NCBI GenBank assembly: GCA_015200345.1
Contig: CP054187.1
Coordinates: 1,596,470-1,660,469 of the forward strand
DNA length: 64,000 nucleotides
Direction of reading: 5' to 3'
Source: Planctomycetia bacterium
Lineage (GTDB): Bacteria; Planctomycetota; Phycisphaerae; UBA1845; UTPLA1
The translations under genes were made by a program, and so were the position numbers. The notes below the pieces were generated by a model. That model saw only the letters and a program-made list of their open reading frames with translations. It had not been told where the DNA came from and searched no databases. How positions within the stretch are numbered: the first letter of the stretch is position 1; each line of letters starts with the position of its first letter. Below, in pieces: positions 35,888 through 44,947 of the stretch.

Positions 35888-36813
35888 TGCACTTTCCCCT
35901 TGGTGAATCGCATGAACGCGGTCTCCAGGTTCACCGGCTCTTCCTGGATCCCGCGCAACGGCAGCTTCGCCTGCACCAGCGCCTCCGCCAGAAACGAAAA
36001 ATCCTGCGTCGCCGAGGACAAATCCACGATCAATCGCCCGTCGTCCTGCTCCACGCTCGCCACATGCGGCAGCTTGCTCAACACCTGCTGCGCCTTCTCC
36101 TGCCCTGCGGCCACGCGCACTTCCACGCGCGTCCCCGTCCGCGTCTGCCGCACGATCTCATCGATCGGCCCGTGAAACAGCAGCTCGCCGCGCTCGATGA
36201 TCCCGACCGTCGTACACATCTCCGCCAACTCGTGGAGAATGTGCGAACTGATGATGATCGTCTTGCCCATGCGCCGAAGCTCTTTCAACAGCTCGCGCAT
36301 CTCGATCCGCGCCCGCGGGTCCAGACCGCTCGCCGGCTCGTCGAGAAAGAGCACGCGCGGATCGTGCAGCAGCACCCGCGCCACGCTCAACCGCTGCTTC
36401 ATCCCGCGCGAAAGCGAATCGACCAGCGCCTCGCGCTTCTCCGTCAGATCGGTCAACTCCAAGACGTCGCCCACCACACGCTGACGCTGATCCCCGTGGA
36501 TGCCATAGGCCGCCGCGAAGAACTCCAGATACTCCAGCACGGCCATGTCTTCGTACGCGCCAAAGAAGTCCGGCACGTAACCGATCAGCGGGCGAATCCG
36601 CCGCGATTCGTACCCCACCGTGTAGCCGCAGACCTTCGCCTCCCCCCAGGTCGGCTGAAGCAGCGTCGAGAGAATTCGAATCGTCGTGGTTTTGCCCGCG
36701 CCGTTCGGCCCGATGTAACCGAAGCACTCGCCTTCTTCGATGTTGAGGTGCAGGCCGTTGAGCGCCACCAGCTTGCCGTAGCGCTTCGTCAGATTGATCG
36801 TCTGAATGATCAC
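35884..36813 (-). CDS. ABC transporter ATP-binding protein
   Basis: A 309-residue ABC ATPase with Walker A GPNGAGKTTT (about residue 39), Q loop, signature LSRGMKQRLSVARVLLHDP, Walker B RVLFLDEPASGLDP and switch His in SSHILHE. The C-terminal 80 residues are a beta-rich extension typical of drug and gliding-type (GldA, NatA, CcmA-like) ABC-2 systems. Initiation is at GTG 36813, which overlaps the upstream stop (GTGA). The partner permease is two genes downstream. The substrate is unknown. Confidence 0.93.
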   Translation of the reverse strand: MIIQTINLTKRYGKLVALNGLHLNIEEGECFGYIGPNGAGKTTTIRILSTLLQPTWGEAKVCGYTVGYESRRIRPLIGYVPDFFGAYEDMAVLEYLEFFAAAYGIHGDQRQRVVGDVLELTDLTEKREALVDSLSRGMKQRLSVARVLLHDPRVLFLDEPASGLDPRARIEMRELLKELRRMGKTIIISSHILHELAEMCTTVGIIERGELLFHGPIDEIVRQTRTGTRVEVRVAAGQEKAQQVLSKLPHVASVEQDDGRLIVDLSSATQDFSFLAEALVQAKLPLRGIQEEPVNLETAFMRFTKGKVQ

Positions 36814-39299
36814 GGCTCACGCCTCTCCGCCCGCCCCCATGAGCGTTCCACCGGTATCACAAACCGATAAATCGTTCGCGATTGGTTCGGCTTCAACGCG
36901 ACGCGATCCACTTCCAGCACCGCCGGTCCAGGTTCCCTCGAATACCCGATCAGCAGCGCCGTCGTCGGCGTCAGCAGCCGAGAACAGTCCAACGACCGCC
37001 CGTGCGTCCGGCGAACCGCCGATCGGCCGTTCGAATCCTCGCGAATCAGGTCACTGAATGATAGCAGCAGCGCGGAATTGTACTCCGAGTCGACCATCGG
37101 GGCGCGAGGATCGTTCGGATTCACCGACATCGGGTTGAGCGCTGCGCCCCAGCGGAGCAGTTGATCGGATAGCAGCGGCAGGCGCGGCCGGCGGGCGGGC
37201 GGATCAGCCGGCTTGGCGGGATCGAACAGCGTGTAGAGCCGATCGCGCAACTGGGCGGCGCTCAATTCCTGACCCGCATTGAGATCGCCGATCGCGAAAC
37301 ACCGCGCCAGGACGTTCCGACCCTCGCCCGCGACGAGTTCATCGGTCTCGACGAGATAGCACGATTCCAGCGCGACCGGTAGTCCGTTGCGCAAAAAACT
37401 GCCTTCACCAAATTCATATGGAATCTGCGCGCGGTCACTGCCGGTGTTGCGAAACGAAACGAGCTTGCCGTCGAACGAACCGCCGATCGGGCCATGCCAG
37501 GTGCCGGTGAACTCCTTGAGCGTGGCGCGAATCGGAACGTCGTCCAGCCATTCACCGCCGAGGCGCGCCCGGTAGGCTTCCGGCGCGGCGAACTTCGAGG
37601 ACGTTCCCTGAATCGAATCGCTTTCGGGCACCACGCGCAACGGTCCGCCGCGTGACTCCCCCGCGCTCGCGTCGCCCGTCGGCAAACGCAAATCCAGCCG
37701 GGCGTGATCCGGCGTGCGCACGCCGAACAAGTTCACGGCGCAGCCGTCGACGCGGCCGGCCAATGCGTCCACCACACTCGTCTGCCACAGACGCGTCGTC
37801 ACGCCGCGCAGGCCCCAGACCATCATCATGCCGACGACGCTGCTGACGACGCTGACCACGGCAAAGGCCGACCAGGACACGTGCAGCCACCCGCGCCGCT
37901 TCAGATAATGGTGACTGCCGATCGTCGCGACAAACCAGTAGGCCAGGCCGAATGCAATCGCAATAACGACAAACGCCGCCCCGACGCTCTCGAACGAGAT
38001 CGACTGCCGCAGCACGCTGTACAAATCCACGCGACCGAACATCCGCGCGCCGATACCCACGTCCTTGTCCTCGTACACAAACGGCAGCGCAAGCAGCCGC
38101 CGGGCCACGACTGTTTCGCACGCTGTGTTGAGAAAGGCGTCTTCTGTCGCGTCCAAATCGGGCTCGTCTTCAACCAGCATGCTGCGCATCTGGCGTGGGA
38201 CGGGCAGCAGCTCATTCAGGGATGCGCCGACAAAAGTCACCACGCCGCGGCCGAGAAACCGCCGATGCGCGATCTGCGGATTCGGACAGCGCGGCGGCAC
38301 GGGAATCGACCCCGGTCGCGGTTCCATCCGGCAGCGCGTGATCGGATTTCGCGCGTAGCGGCGCGTCAGCCGAGAGGCGTATTCTTCGTGCTCAACGATG
38401 TCCAGGAACTCCAGCGCCTCGGTCCGCTCCTCGACCCCGATCAGCGTCACCGGCAGCGCCTCGGCCAGCGGCGAGTTCGCCAGCATCTGCCAGTTGCGCC
38501 CCCCGGTCAGCAGCAGGCGACCGCCCTCGCGCACCCAGTCCATCAGCGCGGCAATCTGCTGCGGCGACAGGCCCGACGGGTCCGCATCGTCCCACACGAT
38601 CGCATCCACCGCGTCCAGCCCCTGCCAGCGGCTGGGAAGCGCGCGCGGCGGCATGGCGCGCACATGCCGAGCGTTGATCCAGTTCGACTGTTGCCGGCGC
38701 TTGGAATCCAGCCACGCGACGTGCGCCAGACGGCGAGGGGACGACAGATCAACCACAAGAAACTCATCCGCGGGAAGGTCCAACACCGGCTGGCCGGTCA
38801 GTTCCTTTACGACCTCGCCCGTCTCGTCCAGCAGCGAGGCTCGTCGACCTTCGGCGTCGTACAACCGTACCGACGGCGGCCCGGCTGTGCCGCTGACTTC
38901 ATTCGGTACAAAGTAAACCTGATAGGATCGCCATTCGGCTCCGGGGGCCAGCGTCACGGGTGCCACCGATGTGGCAATATCGCCGTCGCGGTCGGACTGG
39001 CTCACGCGCAACTCGCCCTCGAACGGCCGATCACCGCGGAAACGCAAGGACACGTCGATGAACGACCAGTTGCCGCTGCGCACCAGCGGAACGCCCTCGG
39101 AGAACAATCCGACGCGCTGGATGCGACCCTCGATCTGTTCCGATGCCGCGGACGCCGGCGCCACCGTGGGCTGCGCGACCGCCACCTCGCTCACTGCCAC
39201 AATCAGACAGAACCACCCCATCGCACCCGCGCCAAGCCGGGCGATGAAGCCCCGGCTCCGGGGGCATCGGCGGCGCGCTCGGTTCGATTCGCGTTTCAT
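36810..39299 (-). CDS. Exported membrane protein with amidotransferase-like fold, first gene of the ABC operon
   Basis: An 829-residue protein with a signal sequence (about residues 24-45, GAGAMGWFCLIVAVSEVAVA). A region around residues 175-290 looks like a class I glutamine amidotransferase/ThuA-like fold (AIVWDDADPSGLSPQQIAAL, DWVREGGRLLLTGG). No catalytic cysteine nucleophile is evident. Two transmembrane helices lie near 438-460 and 478-498, followed by a 330-residue C-terminal domain. Proteins of this type often sit beside ABC-2 transporters and resemble GldG-like components, but I cannot assign one. The ATG at 39299 is preferred because upstream in-frame sequence (to 39521) is only the translated mobile repeat. 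Confidence 0.75.
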   Translation of the reverse strand: MKRESNRARRRCPRSRGFIARLGAGAMGWFCLIVAVSEVAVAQPTVAPASAASEQIEGRIQRVGLFSEGVPLVRSGNWSFIDVSLRFRGDRPFEGELRVSQSDRDGDIATSVAPVTLAPGAEWRSYQVYFVPNEVSGTAGPPSVRLYDAEGRRASLLDETGEVVKELTGQPVLDLPADEFLVVDLSSPRRLAHVAWLDSKRRQQSNWINARHVRAMPPRALPSRWQGLDAVDAIVWDDADPSGLSPQQIAALMDWVREGGRLLLTGGRNWQMLANSPLAEALPVTLIGVEERTEALEFLDIVEHEEYASRLTRRYARNPITRCRMEPRPGSIPVPPRCPNPQIAHRRFLGRGVVTFVGASLNELLPVPRQMRSMLVEDEPDLDATEDAFLNTACETVVARRLLALPFVYEDKDVGIGARMFGRVDLYSVLRQSISFESVGAAFVVIAIAFGLAYWFVATIGSHHYLKRRGWLHVSWSAFAVVSVVSSVVGMMMVWGLRGVTTRLWQTSVVDALAGRVDGCAVNLFGVRTPDHARLDLRLPTGDASAGESRGGPLRVVPESDSIQGTSSKFAAPEAYRARLGGEWLDDVPIRATLKEFTGTWHGPIGGSFDGKLVSFRNTGSDRAQIPYEFGEGSFLRNGLPVALESCYLVETDELVAGEGRNVLARCFAIGDLNAGQELSAAQLRDRLYTLFDPAKPADPPARRPRLPLLSDQLLRWGAALNPMSVNPNDPRAPMVDSEYNSALLLSFSDLIREDSNGRSAVRRTHGRSLDCSRLLTPTTALLIGYSREPGPAVLEVDRVALKPNQSRTIYRFVIPVERSWGRAERREP

Positions 39300-39325
39300 G
39301 ACAATCGACTCTATTTGAACGGCTA

Positions 39326-39451
39326 CAAGCTGTTTCAAAACCCCCTCTCCCTTTCGGGGAGAGGCTCGGGTGAGGGTGAATCCTTTCGGTTGAACCACAT
39401 TTTCCCCCTCACCCGACCTCTCCCCAGGGGAGAGGAGTTTTGAAACCAGTT
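39326..39451. mobile_element. MITE-like inverted-repeat element, copy A
   Basis: An element of about 126 bp with imperfect terminal inverted repeats (left CAAGCTGTTTCAAAAC, right GTTTTGAAACCAGTT) and internal complementary arms built on CCCTCTCC and GGGGAGAGG. The whole can fold as one long hairpin. Copy B at 48845-48975 matches it in reverse orientation over its full length, by eye about 85% identical. The right end is interrupted by the IS remnant at 39452. It encodes nothing. Confidence 0.8.
39443..39451 (+). repeat. 9-bp target duplication, left copy
   Basis: AAACCAGTT directly before the left inverted end of the IS remnant; an identical copy follows the right end at 40383-40391. Nine-base duplications are typical of several IS4- and IS5-type elements. 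Confidence 0.8.
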
Positions 39452-40382
39452 TGCTTCGTTGAAAACATCTTGACTTCGAGGCGTTGATTTTGTAAACGCC
39501 GTTCATGGCGAAGAACACCAATCTCCTGCTGAACGTCGCAACGCTTGAGCATGAAGGTCGCCGGGCGGTGCCTGCTGCCGTACGGCCACCCGAAGAGTCC
39601 GCATAAGTTCACGCAGCGGCAACTGATGACCTGCACGGTGCTGCGGGCTTATACCAAGACCACCTATCGCGGGGTGATTGAACTGCTCGAAGCCTCGGGC
39701 CAGCTTCGCCGCATTCTGTGCATGGAGCGGCTGCCGCACTACTCGACGCTCAAAAGTTCGCTGATCGCACGGTGATTCCGGAGATTCTGGGATTCCTGCT
39801 GCAAGAGATTCTGCGTGAGGTGGGTGACCAGAGCGACGAAGTGGCGATGGATTCGACGGGTCTGGAGACCTCGTCGGCCAGCGCTCACTACGTCAGCCGC
39901 AGCGGGCGGCAGCGCCAGCAGTACGTGAAGGTGTCGGCGTCTGTGACCTGCAAGAGCATGCTGGCGGCGGGCTGGTCGTCGGCTGGGGCCGGGCAACGAC
40001 AAGGCTGAAGCGCGCTGGCTCCTGACGGAAACCGCCCAGAAGCTGCTGAAGTATTTGTACGCGGATGCCGGCTACGATGCGGGTGGGTTCATACGTACTG
40101 TCGTGAGACGTGGGGCGTGCGCAGTTACATCCCGCCGGCGGTGCATCGCCGCGATGGCGGCGTGAACGGTCGCTACCGATCGCAGATGACGCGGCTGCCG
40201 AAGCGGTATGGTCGTCGCTGGCATGTCGAGTCCTTCTTCAGCGAAACCAAACGCACCATGGGATCGCACCTGAACGCCCGCACAGAACGCGGTCTGTTCA
40301 CCGAAGCAGCGATCCGCGTCCTGGCCTACACCCTCCGGCGATAGCCGGGGGCAAATTCGCAGCAGATGTTGTCAACAGAGCA
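39452..40382 (+). mobile_element. IS5-like insertion sequence remnant with intact ends
   Basis: A 931-bp element bounded by 19-bp inverted ends: TGCTTCGTTGAAAACATCT (39452-39470), and AGATGTTGTCAACAGAGCA (40364-40382), which match at 16 of 19 positions when one is reversed. It is flanked by AAACCAGTT direct repeats. Inside is one frameshifted DDE transposase gene on the plus strand. It was inserted into the right end of MITE copy A. The element should be immobile by itself. Confidence 0.88.
39551..40344 (+). pseudogene. IS5-like DDE transposase, multiply frameshifted
   Basis: Pieces in different frames together make one transposase. The first runs to about 39755 (..CMERLPHYSTLK), then frame +1 continues FADRTVIPEILGFLLQEI through the first acidic residue in VAMDSTGLETS to about 39968. 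A short stretch reads LVVGWGR, then another frame gives GNDKAEARWLLTE and YADAGYDAG (second Asp). A last shift near 40090 restores HTYCRETWGVRSYIPP and the Glu region RWHVESFFSETKRTMG, ending at 40344. At least four frameshifts are needed, so it is inactive. The catalytic Asp-Asp-Glu residues themselves are all still present. Confidence 0.85.
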
Positions 40383-40391
40383 AAACCAGTT
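40383..40391 (+). repeat. 9-bp target duplication, right copy
   Basis: AAACCAGTT immediately after the right inverted end of the IS remnant, identical to 39443-39451. The last bases also overlap the stop codon region of the MazG-like gene. Confidence 0.8.
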
Positions 40392-40685
40392 CTAGTGCTT
40401 CTCGTCACACCGGCAGATCATTTCGCCACACCCCGGACACCCGTTGCGGTACTTCGCCATCGCCCGCGTCAGGTCCACGCCCTCGACGTTCGCCAGCGTC
40501 ACCAACCACGCCAGCACGTCGGCAAACTCCGCCTCTTTCTCCGCCTGCGGCTGGCCCTCGCCGATCGCGGCCGCCAATTCGCCGACTTCCTCCATCAGCC
40601 ACAAAAACGTCCCGGCTGCCCCGCGCTTGCGGTCCTTGGCCGAGTACATACGTTCGATCAATTGCTGCGTTTCCGATAGCGTCAT
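40392..40685 (-). CDS. MazG-like nucleotide pyrophosphohydrolase
   Basis: A 97-residue all-alpha NTP-PPase related to MazG. Typical acidic helices are present: LWLMEEVGELAAAIGEG with the EExxE-type metal ligands, then EFADVLAWLVTLANVEGVDL with the downstream ExxD. Such enzymes hydrolyse nucleoside triphosphates, often non-canonical ones, to monophosphates. An extra C-terminal CPGCGEMICRCDEKH adds four cysteines that could bind zinc. The ATG at 40685 begins the conserved domain. The IS target duplication ends exactly at the base before the stop codon, so the insertion narrowly spared this gene. Confidence 0.85.
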   Translation of the reverse strand: MTLSETQQLIERMYSAKDRKRGAAGTFLWLMEEVGELAAAIGEGQPQAEKEAEFADVLAWLVTLANVEGVDLTRAMAKYRNGCPGCGEMICRCDEKH

Positions 40686-40817
40686 GTTGATAACATCCTT
40701 CGCGTGCGTGCAAAAGGGCGAGCAACGCCCACCCTTCCTTGTTTTCCTGCTTCTCGTTCCCCCCGGCACCTCTCCGCCATAGGGTGGGAAATGCCTACTC
40801 TCCTGTTGCGTGTTCCC

Positions 40818-43715
40818 TCATCCCCCGCCCAGCGATTGCGCTCGCTTCTTATACTTGCTCGCCTGTTCCGCGTCGCCGATCGCCTCGGCCACACGCGCCA
40901 ACCCCGCCCAGCCGTCCGGCTCATCGGGCTTTAAGCGGCAGGCCGTGTCAAACGAGCGCCGAGCATTCATGAAATCGCTTGACTTCAGATACGCCTCGCC
41001 CAGACCGTTGTGACTCGGTCGATCGTACGGGTCGATCTCGATGGCCTGGCGAAACCATTTCGCAGCCTCCGTCGCCTTCCCGCGCTTCAGCAGAATCTCG
41101 CCGATCCGGCGCGGCACGGCCGGTTCATCCTCCACGCGCCGCGCCAGCTCCTCCAGCTCGACAAGCGCTTCGTCCTCGCGCCCCTGCACGAGGTAGATTC
41201 CCGCCAGCCGTCGATACGACGCCGGATCGTCCGGCAGCATCTTCTTGTACCGCGAGAGCGCCGTGATCGCCGCGGGCCAGTTCAACCGCGCCTGCTCAAG
41301 GTACCCCAGATATTTAATTCCGTCTGCATTCTTCGCATCGACTTCAACCAGCCGCCGAATGATCGGCTCCGCTTCGTCCACGAAGGCCGCTCGCTTCGTT
41401 TCATCTCGCTCCTGCTCCATGCGCCCGATCAGAATCTGCCCAAGCACTTCGAGCGCCCTGGCCTGCATCGCGTCGCGCTTCAGCGCGCGACGCGCGATCT
41501 CCTCGGCCCTCTCCACGTCGCCGTCCACCAGGAGCGCCTGGGCATAGCGCGCCAGCAAGCCCGCGTCGTCGCCGCGCGATTCGACCTGCTTCGCCAGCGT
41601 CTCCGAATCCTCCACTGGCACATCCGGAAGCCCCCACGCGTTCACCTCTCTTGAAGCATAGGTCGAAAACGCCCGCGCGAACTCGTCTTCGCTTACGCCA
41701 AGCGCCTGTTCAAACACCGCCGCCTGCGTCAGCCGATCCTTGAACCCCTTGAGCATCTCATGAATCTTGGACTCGCCCCAGCGTTCAATAATGTATTCCA
41801 CCATCCACTCGCTCTGCGCATACGCCAGCTCGCGGTCGTCGGCGCGACGCGGTCGCATGAAGCCCCAGTCAATCGTCTTCAGCGTGAAAAGCCGATCGCG
41901 TCGCACCGCTTCGCTAAGCAGTTGCTTCGTCCGCCACGTTCGAGGCTGCGGCTCCTCGTGCACGGCCAGGCCCTCCGTCATCCAATGCGGGATGCGGTTC
42001 TCGGTCGCCGCGAGCGTGACCGTGTGCGTAAACTCATGGCGCAGCACCGTCGCCCAGTTGAAATGCCCGAACGGCGGCGTGCCGCGCGGCGCCTGCATCG
42101 CGATGACGCGCCCGGTGCACGCGCCGACCGTCGCGATGAACGGCCTTCCCGTGATGCGCACCGAGAAGCCCATGTGATCCGGGAATATTTCGATGATTGT
42201 CTGCTTTACAGGCGCGGTCTTGAACTTCTCGCAAAGATCCCGATGCATGCGCTCCAGGGCCTCGCCGAAATACGGCGCGATCGGCCCGTCTCGCGACTCG
42301 TCAAACTTGACAATGAAGTGGTCCGTCTCCAGCCGCGCGAAATGGTCGATCTGATCGAGCAATTGCAGGAGGTTGTGCGTGTGCGCGTTGAAGCTGTCCA
42401 GCCCGAAGGCCTCCTCCAGCGTCCGTCGCGCGAGATGCTCCTCGCCGGTCTCCATGTACAGCTGCCCCAGGTCGGCGCGCGGCTCCGACCACGTCGGCGC
42501 GTGATCCATCGCCTGTTTGAAATGCGTCTCGGCGTCGGCGAATTGCCTCCCGGCCGACAGCCATTTCGCCAATGTGTGATGCAGCACCGCGCAGCGCGGA
42601 TTGATCTTCTCCACGCGCGCAACCGCCTCGCGATACGCCGGCGCCTCCCCGCTGCGCAGCCGCGCCGCCGCAAGCACCGACAGCGCCTCCACGGAATTCG
42701 GATTGGTCTCCAACGCCTCGGTCGCGATTCGCGCCGCCTCTTCGTAGCGCCGCTCCGTCATGCGCGTGCTCGACAGCAGCACCCGCGCGCCCACGTGCGG
42801 CGGACAGACCTTCAGCGCGGCGGCCGCGCGCTTTTCACACTCCTCGAAGTTCCAATCCTCCAGCGCCGCCCAACCCAGCCCGACGTGCGCCGCCGCGACG
42901 TTCGCATTCTGTTCCAGCACCCGCTGAAAATCCGCCACCGCCTCCTTCGAATTGTGCTTCTCCAGCAACAACTCCGCCCCCGCCTGCCGCGCCGGCCAGT
43001 ACGCCGCATCAACAAACTCGTACGCCTCCTGATAGACCTCTGTCAACACATGCTTCGTCCGCCGAACGACATCGGGGTTGCGCGTCAGCACGCTGTAGCG
43101 CAGGAACCCGCGACCCAGATCGGTCATGTCCTCCACGCGTTCCGGCAACGTGCCCGAGGTCATCCGCTCGTTGAACCATTTGTACGTCTCAATCGCGCCG
43201 GCCGTATCGCCGGTCAGCTCCTGAAGCTGCCCCAATTGCAATCGCGCGCGGTAGTGATCGCGTGCCCGCTCGAGGGCCGCGCGGTTGTGGCGAATCGCCG
43301 CGTCGTACTCGCCGACTTCCGCACGCAGCGCCGCCAGCGCCGCGTGCCAATCGGCCGAGCGTTCCCCCACCGAGCGGATCGCGTCGAGTCGCGCGATGCC
43401 CCGGCGATAATCGCCAATGAGCCGATCCACCTCGGCCCGCCCGCACGCCGCAGCGATCGCGTACGCGGGCGCCTTCCCTGCGGCCTCGTACCTTTCGACG
43501 GCCATGGCGTACTCGCCGGCGAGCGCCGCATCGCGTGCCTCGCGCAATGCGGCGGCGCTCGGGTCACGTTCTTCGTTCGCGGTTGCGGACGCCGGCACCA
43601 GGGCAAGACCGAGGACGGCTATGAGTCGAAGCGGGATTGAACCTGTGATCGCCCATCGGCGCGGCGCGCCGCGTCGGCAGAGAGAAAGAATCGGAAAGGC
43701 TGCGAGGCGCGTCAC
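40818..43715 (-). CDS. TPR protein with gluzincin metallopeptidase domain
   Basis: A 965-residue exported protein. After a signal region (about 27-47, PLRLIAVLGLALVPASATA), residues 50-460 are TPR repeats. Residues about 470-720 form a peptidase MA-like domain with the zinc site H560-E561-F-T-H564 in LRHEFTHTVT and a downstream glutamate in WMTEGLAVHEE, the expected third ligand. A second block of TPRs fills the C-terminus (about 740-960, e.g. LLKRGKATEAAKWFRQAIEI). It is probably a periplasmic protease with protein-binding scaffolds; substrates are unknown. Such TPR-gluzincin fusions recur in planctomycetes and myxobacteria. Confidence 0.85.
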   Translation of the reverse strand: MTRLAAFPILSLCRRGAPRRWAITGSIPLRLIAVLGLALVPASATANEERDPSAAALREARDAALAGEYAMAVERYEAAGKAPAYAIAAACGRAEVDRLIGDYRRGIARLDAIRSVGERSADWHAALAALRAEVGEYDAAIRHNRAALERARDHYRARLQLGQLQELTGDTAGAIETYKWFNERMTSGTLPERVEDMTDLGRGFLRYSVLTRNPDVVRRTKHVLTEVYQEAYEFVDAAYWPARQAGAELLLEKHNSKEAVADFQRVLEQNANVAAAHVGLGWAALEDWNFEECEKRAAAALKVCPPHVGARVLLSSTRMTERRYEEAARIATEALETNPNSVEALSVLAAARLRSGEAPAYREAVARVEKINPRCAVLHHTLAKWLSAGRQFADAETHFKQAMDHAPTWSEPRADLGQLYMETGEEHLARRTLEEAFGLDSFNAHTHNLLQLLDQIDHFARLETDHFIVKFDESRDGPIAPYFGEALERMHRDLCEKFKTAPVKQTIIEIFPDHMGFSVRITGRPFIATVGACTGRVIAMQAPRGTPPFGHFNWATVLRHEFTHTVTLAATENRIPHWMTEGLAVHEEPQPRTWRTKQLLSEAVRRDRLFTLKTIDWGFMRPRRADDRELAYAQSEWMVEYIIERWGESKIHEMLKGFKDRLTQAAVFEQALGVSEDEFARAFSTYASREVNAWGLPDVPVEDSETLAKQVESRGDDAGLLARYAQALLVDGDVERAEEIARRALKRDAMQARALEVLGQILIGRMEQERDETKRAAFVDEAEPIIRRLVEVDAKNADGIKYLGYLEQARLNWPAAITALSRYKKMLPDDPASYRRLAGIYLVQGREDEALVELEELARRVEDEPAVPRRIGEILLKRGKATEAAKWFRQAIEIDPYDRPSHNGLGEAYLKSSDFMNARRSFDTACRLKPDEPDGWAGLARVAEAIGDAEQASKYKKRAQSLGGG

Positions 43716-43783
43716 GTGCTCATTCTATGGAACGGTGAATCGCAACGTCAAACGACCGTGCGCGGAGGACGTCGCGCCCCCCG

Positions 43784-44248
43784 TTACGTGGCGCCAAACG
43801 CCCGCGTGAACAGTTCGCCGTTCTCGCGAATGACGGCGTCGTGCCGCGCGAACAGGATCGCATTCAGCACGATCGCCCCGAGCGCCGCGTAGAAATGCGC
43901 CCCCGACGCCGTCGCCGCGCCGTCGGCTGCCCCCAGCGCCGTGGTCAGCACCATCGACGCCACGCCGAGCATGGCGAGTTTCAACGCCCGGGCCTTGAGC
44001 CGATCCACCATCGCCGCAAAGGACGCGTCCAGCCCATGATGCAGGATTGATTGCTTGACGATCTTGTCCTGCACCATGAAGTAGACGAACACCAGCACAT
44101 GAACAAAACAGGTAAACAGGGCCGCCAGAATGCCCAGCATGAAGTGCCGCGCGAAGTTCTGCGTCCCCGTCACGGTCGTCCCCATCGCCGCCGTCAGACA
44201 CAGCAGCAACAGGTTCGCGCCCGCCAGCAATCGAAAGCTCGCTTTCAT
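43784..44248 (-). CDS. Small integral membrane protein (hypothetical)
   Basis: A 154-residue protein with four hydrophobic helices (about 5-25, 35-60, 90-108, 118-135). The pattern includes MGTTVTGTQNFARHFMLGIL and a polar loop DKIVKQSILHHGLDASFAAM, where paired histidines stand out. I do not recognise a family, although the four-helix layout resembles small redox-related membrane proteins. It lies downstream of a lipoprotein gene on the same strand, separated by only 35 bases, and may be co-transcribed with it. Confidence 0.7.
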   Translation of the reverse strand: MKASFRLLAGANLLLLCLTAAMGTTVTGTQNFARHFMLGILAALFTCFVHVLVFVYFMVQDKIVKQSILHHGLDASFAAMVDRLKARALKLAMLGVASMVLTTALGAADGAATASGAHFYAALGAIVLNAILFARHDAVIRENGELFTRAFGAT

Positions 44249-44283
44249 GGTGAAGGTTCAATGGCTCGGCCATCTGGCGTTTT

Positions 44284-44772
44284 CTACTGCTTCACGATCT
44301 TTCCCGGTCCCTGATCGGTGATGATCGTCGTGTTGAACCACGTTGTTTCGGTCTGCAACTTGCCAACGGCCTCGGTCAGGCCGTCGTTGAAGGTCCCCTC
44401 GAACACCAGGTCACCCGTCAGAACGATGCGCACATTGCTACCGTTCACCACCGGGTTCAGGTTCAGATCGCGCTCCACGACGCGCTGCTCGGACCCGAAG
44501 AGGTTCGTCGAGCGCGTGGTGATCTGCGTCAGCCGCCCGCTGCCGTTGAACACCAGCGTCTTATCTATAAACGTCGAAATCTGCTCGCCGGTCAGTAGCC
44601 ACGTCCCCGCCAGCACGGCTTCCGCCGGCGGCGTCACGTTGACCTCGCACGCGCCGCCCATCAGCGCCGCAAACGCCAGGCAGGCAATCAGCGCCCATGC
44701 CCCGCCGCGCGACCGCCGCCACCGGATTCGCAATCCTACCGACCGAACGCCCCCTGATCTGCTCCGTTCCAT
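44284..44772 (-). CDS. Small lipoprotein, beta-rich (hypothetical)
   Basis: A 162-residue protein with an Arg-rich N-terminus, a hydrophobic segment (about 26-41) and lipobox LMGGAC (Cys 42). The mature part begins after a Pro linker with AGTWLLTGEQISTFIDKTLVF, a lipocalin-like or DUF-type beta structure with repeated strand patterns (RIVLTGDLVFEGTFNDGL). The function is unknown. AAGGGACG lies upstream of the ATG. It is followed 35 bases later by the small membrane protein gene. Confidence 0.7.
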   Translation of the reverse strand: MERSRSGGVRSVGLRIRWRRSRGGAWALIACLAFAALMGGACEVNVTPPAEAVLAGTWLLTGEQISTFIDKTLVFNGSGRLTQITTRSTNLFGSEQRVVERDLNLNPVVNGSNVRIVLTGDLVFEGTFNDGLTEAVGKLQTETTWFNTTIITDQGPGKIVKQ

Positions 44773-44947
44773 GTTGCCCGTCCCTTTCGTCGCGAGGAGG
44801 AATCGATGCGCTCATCCCACGCGAGGCGATGGGATTGTATCGGCAGGACGCGGCCCGTGGCCAGTGGTTCGTCGTCCGTGATTGGTTCGCAGGGTGCGTC
44901 CCCCGAACGCGCCCTCATCGTTCGTGCCTTCTTGGTGCCCGCATAAC

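Noticed and set aside
39299-39521. N-terminal extension of the 829-residue ABC-operon protein to 39521
   Set aside because: The added residues are a translation of MITE copy A and part of the IS, and the signal peptide would no longer be near the N-terminus.
41760-43640. Long plus-strand open frame opposite the TPR-gluzincin gene
   Set aside because: Arg-rich low-complexity translation; the minus-strand frame has TPRs and an HEFTH zinc site.
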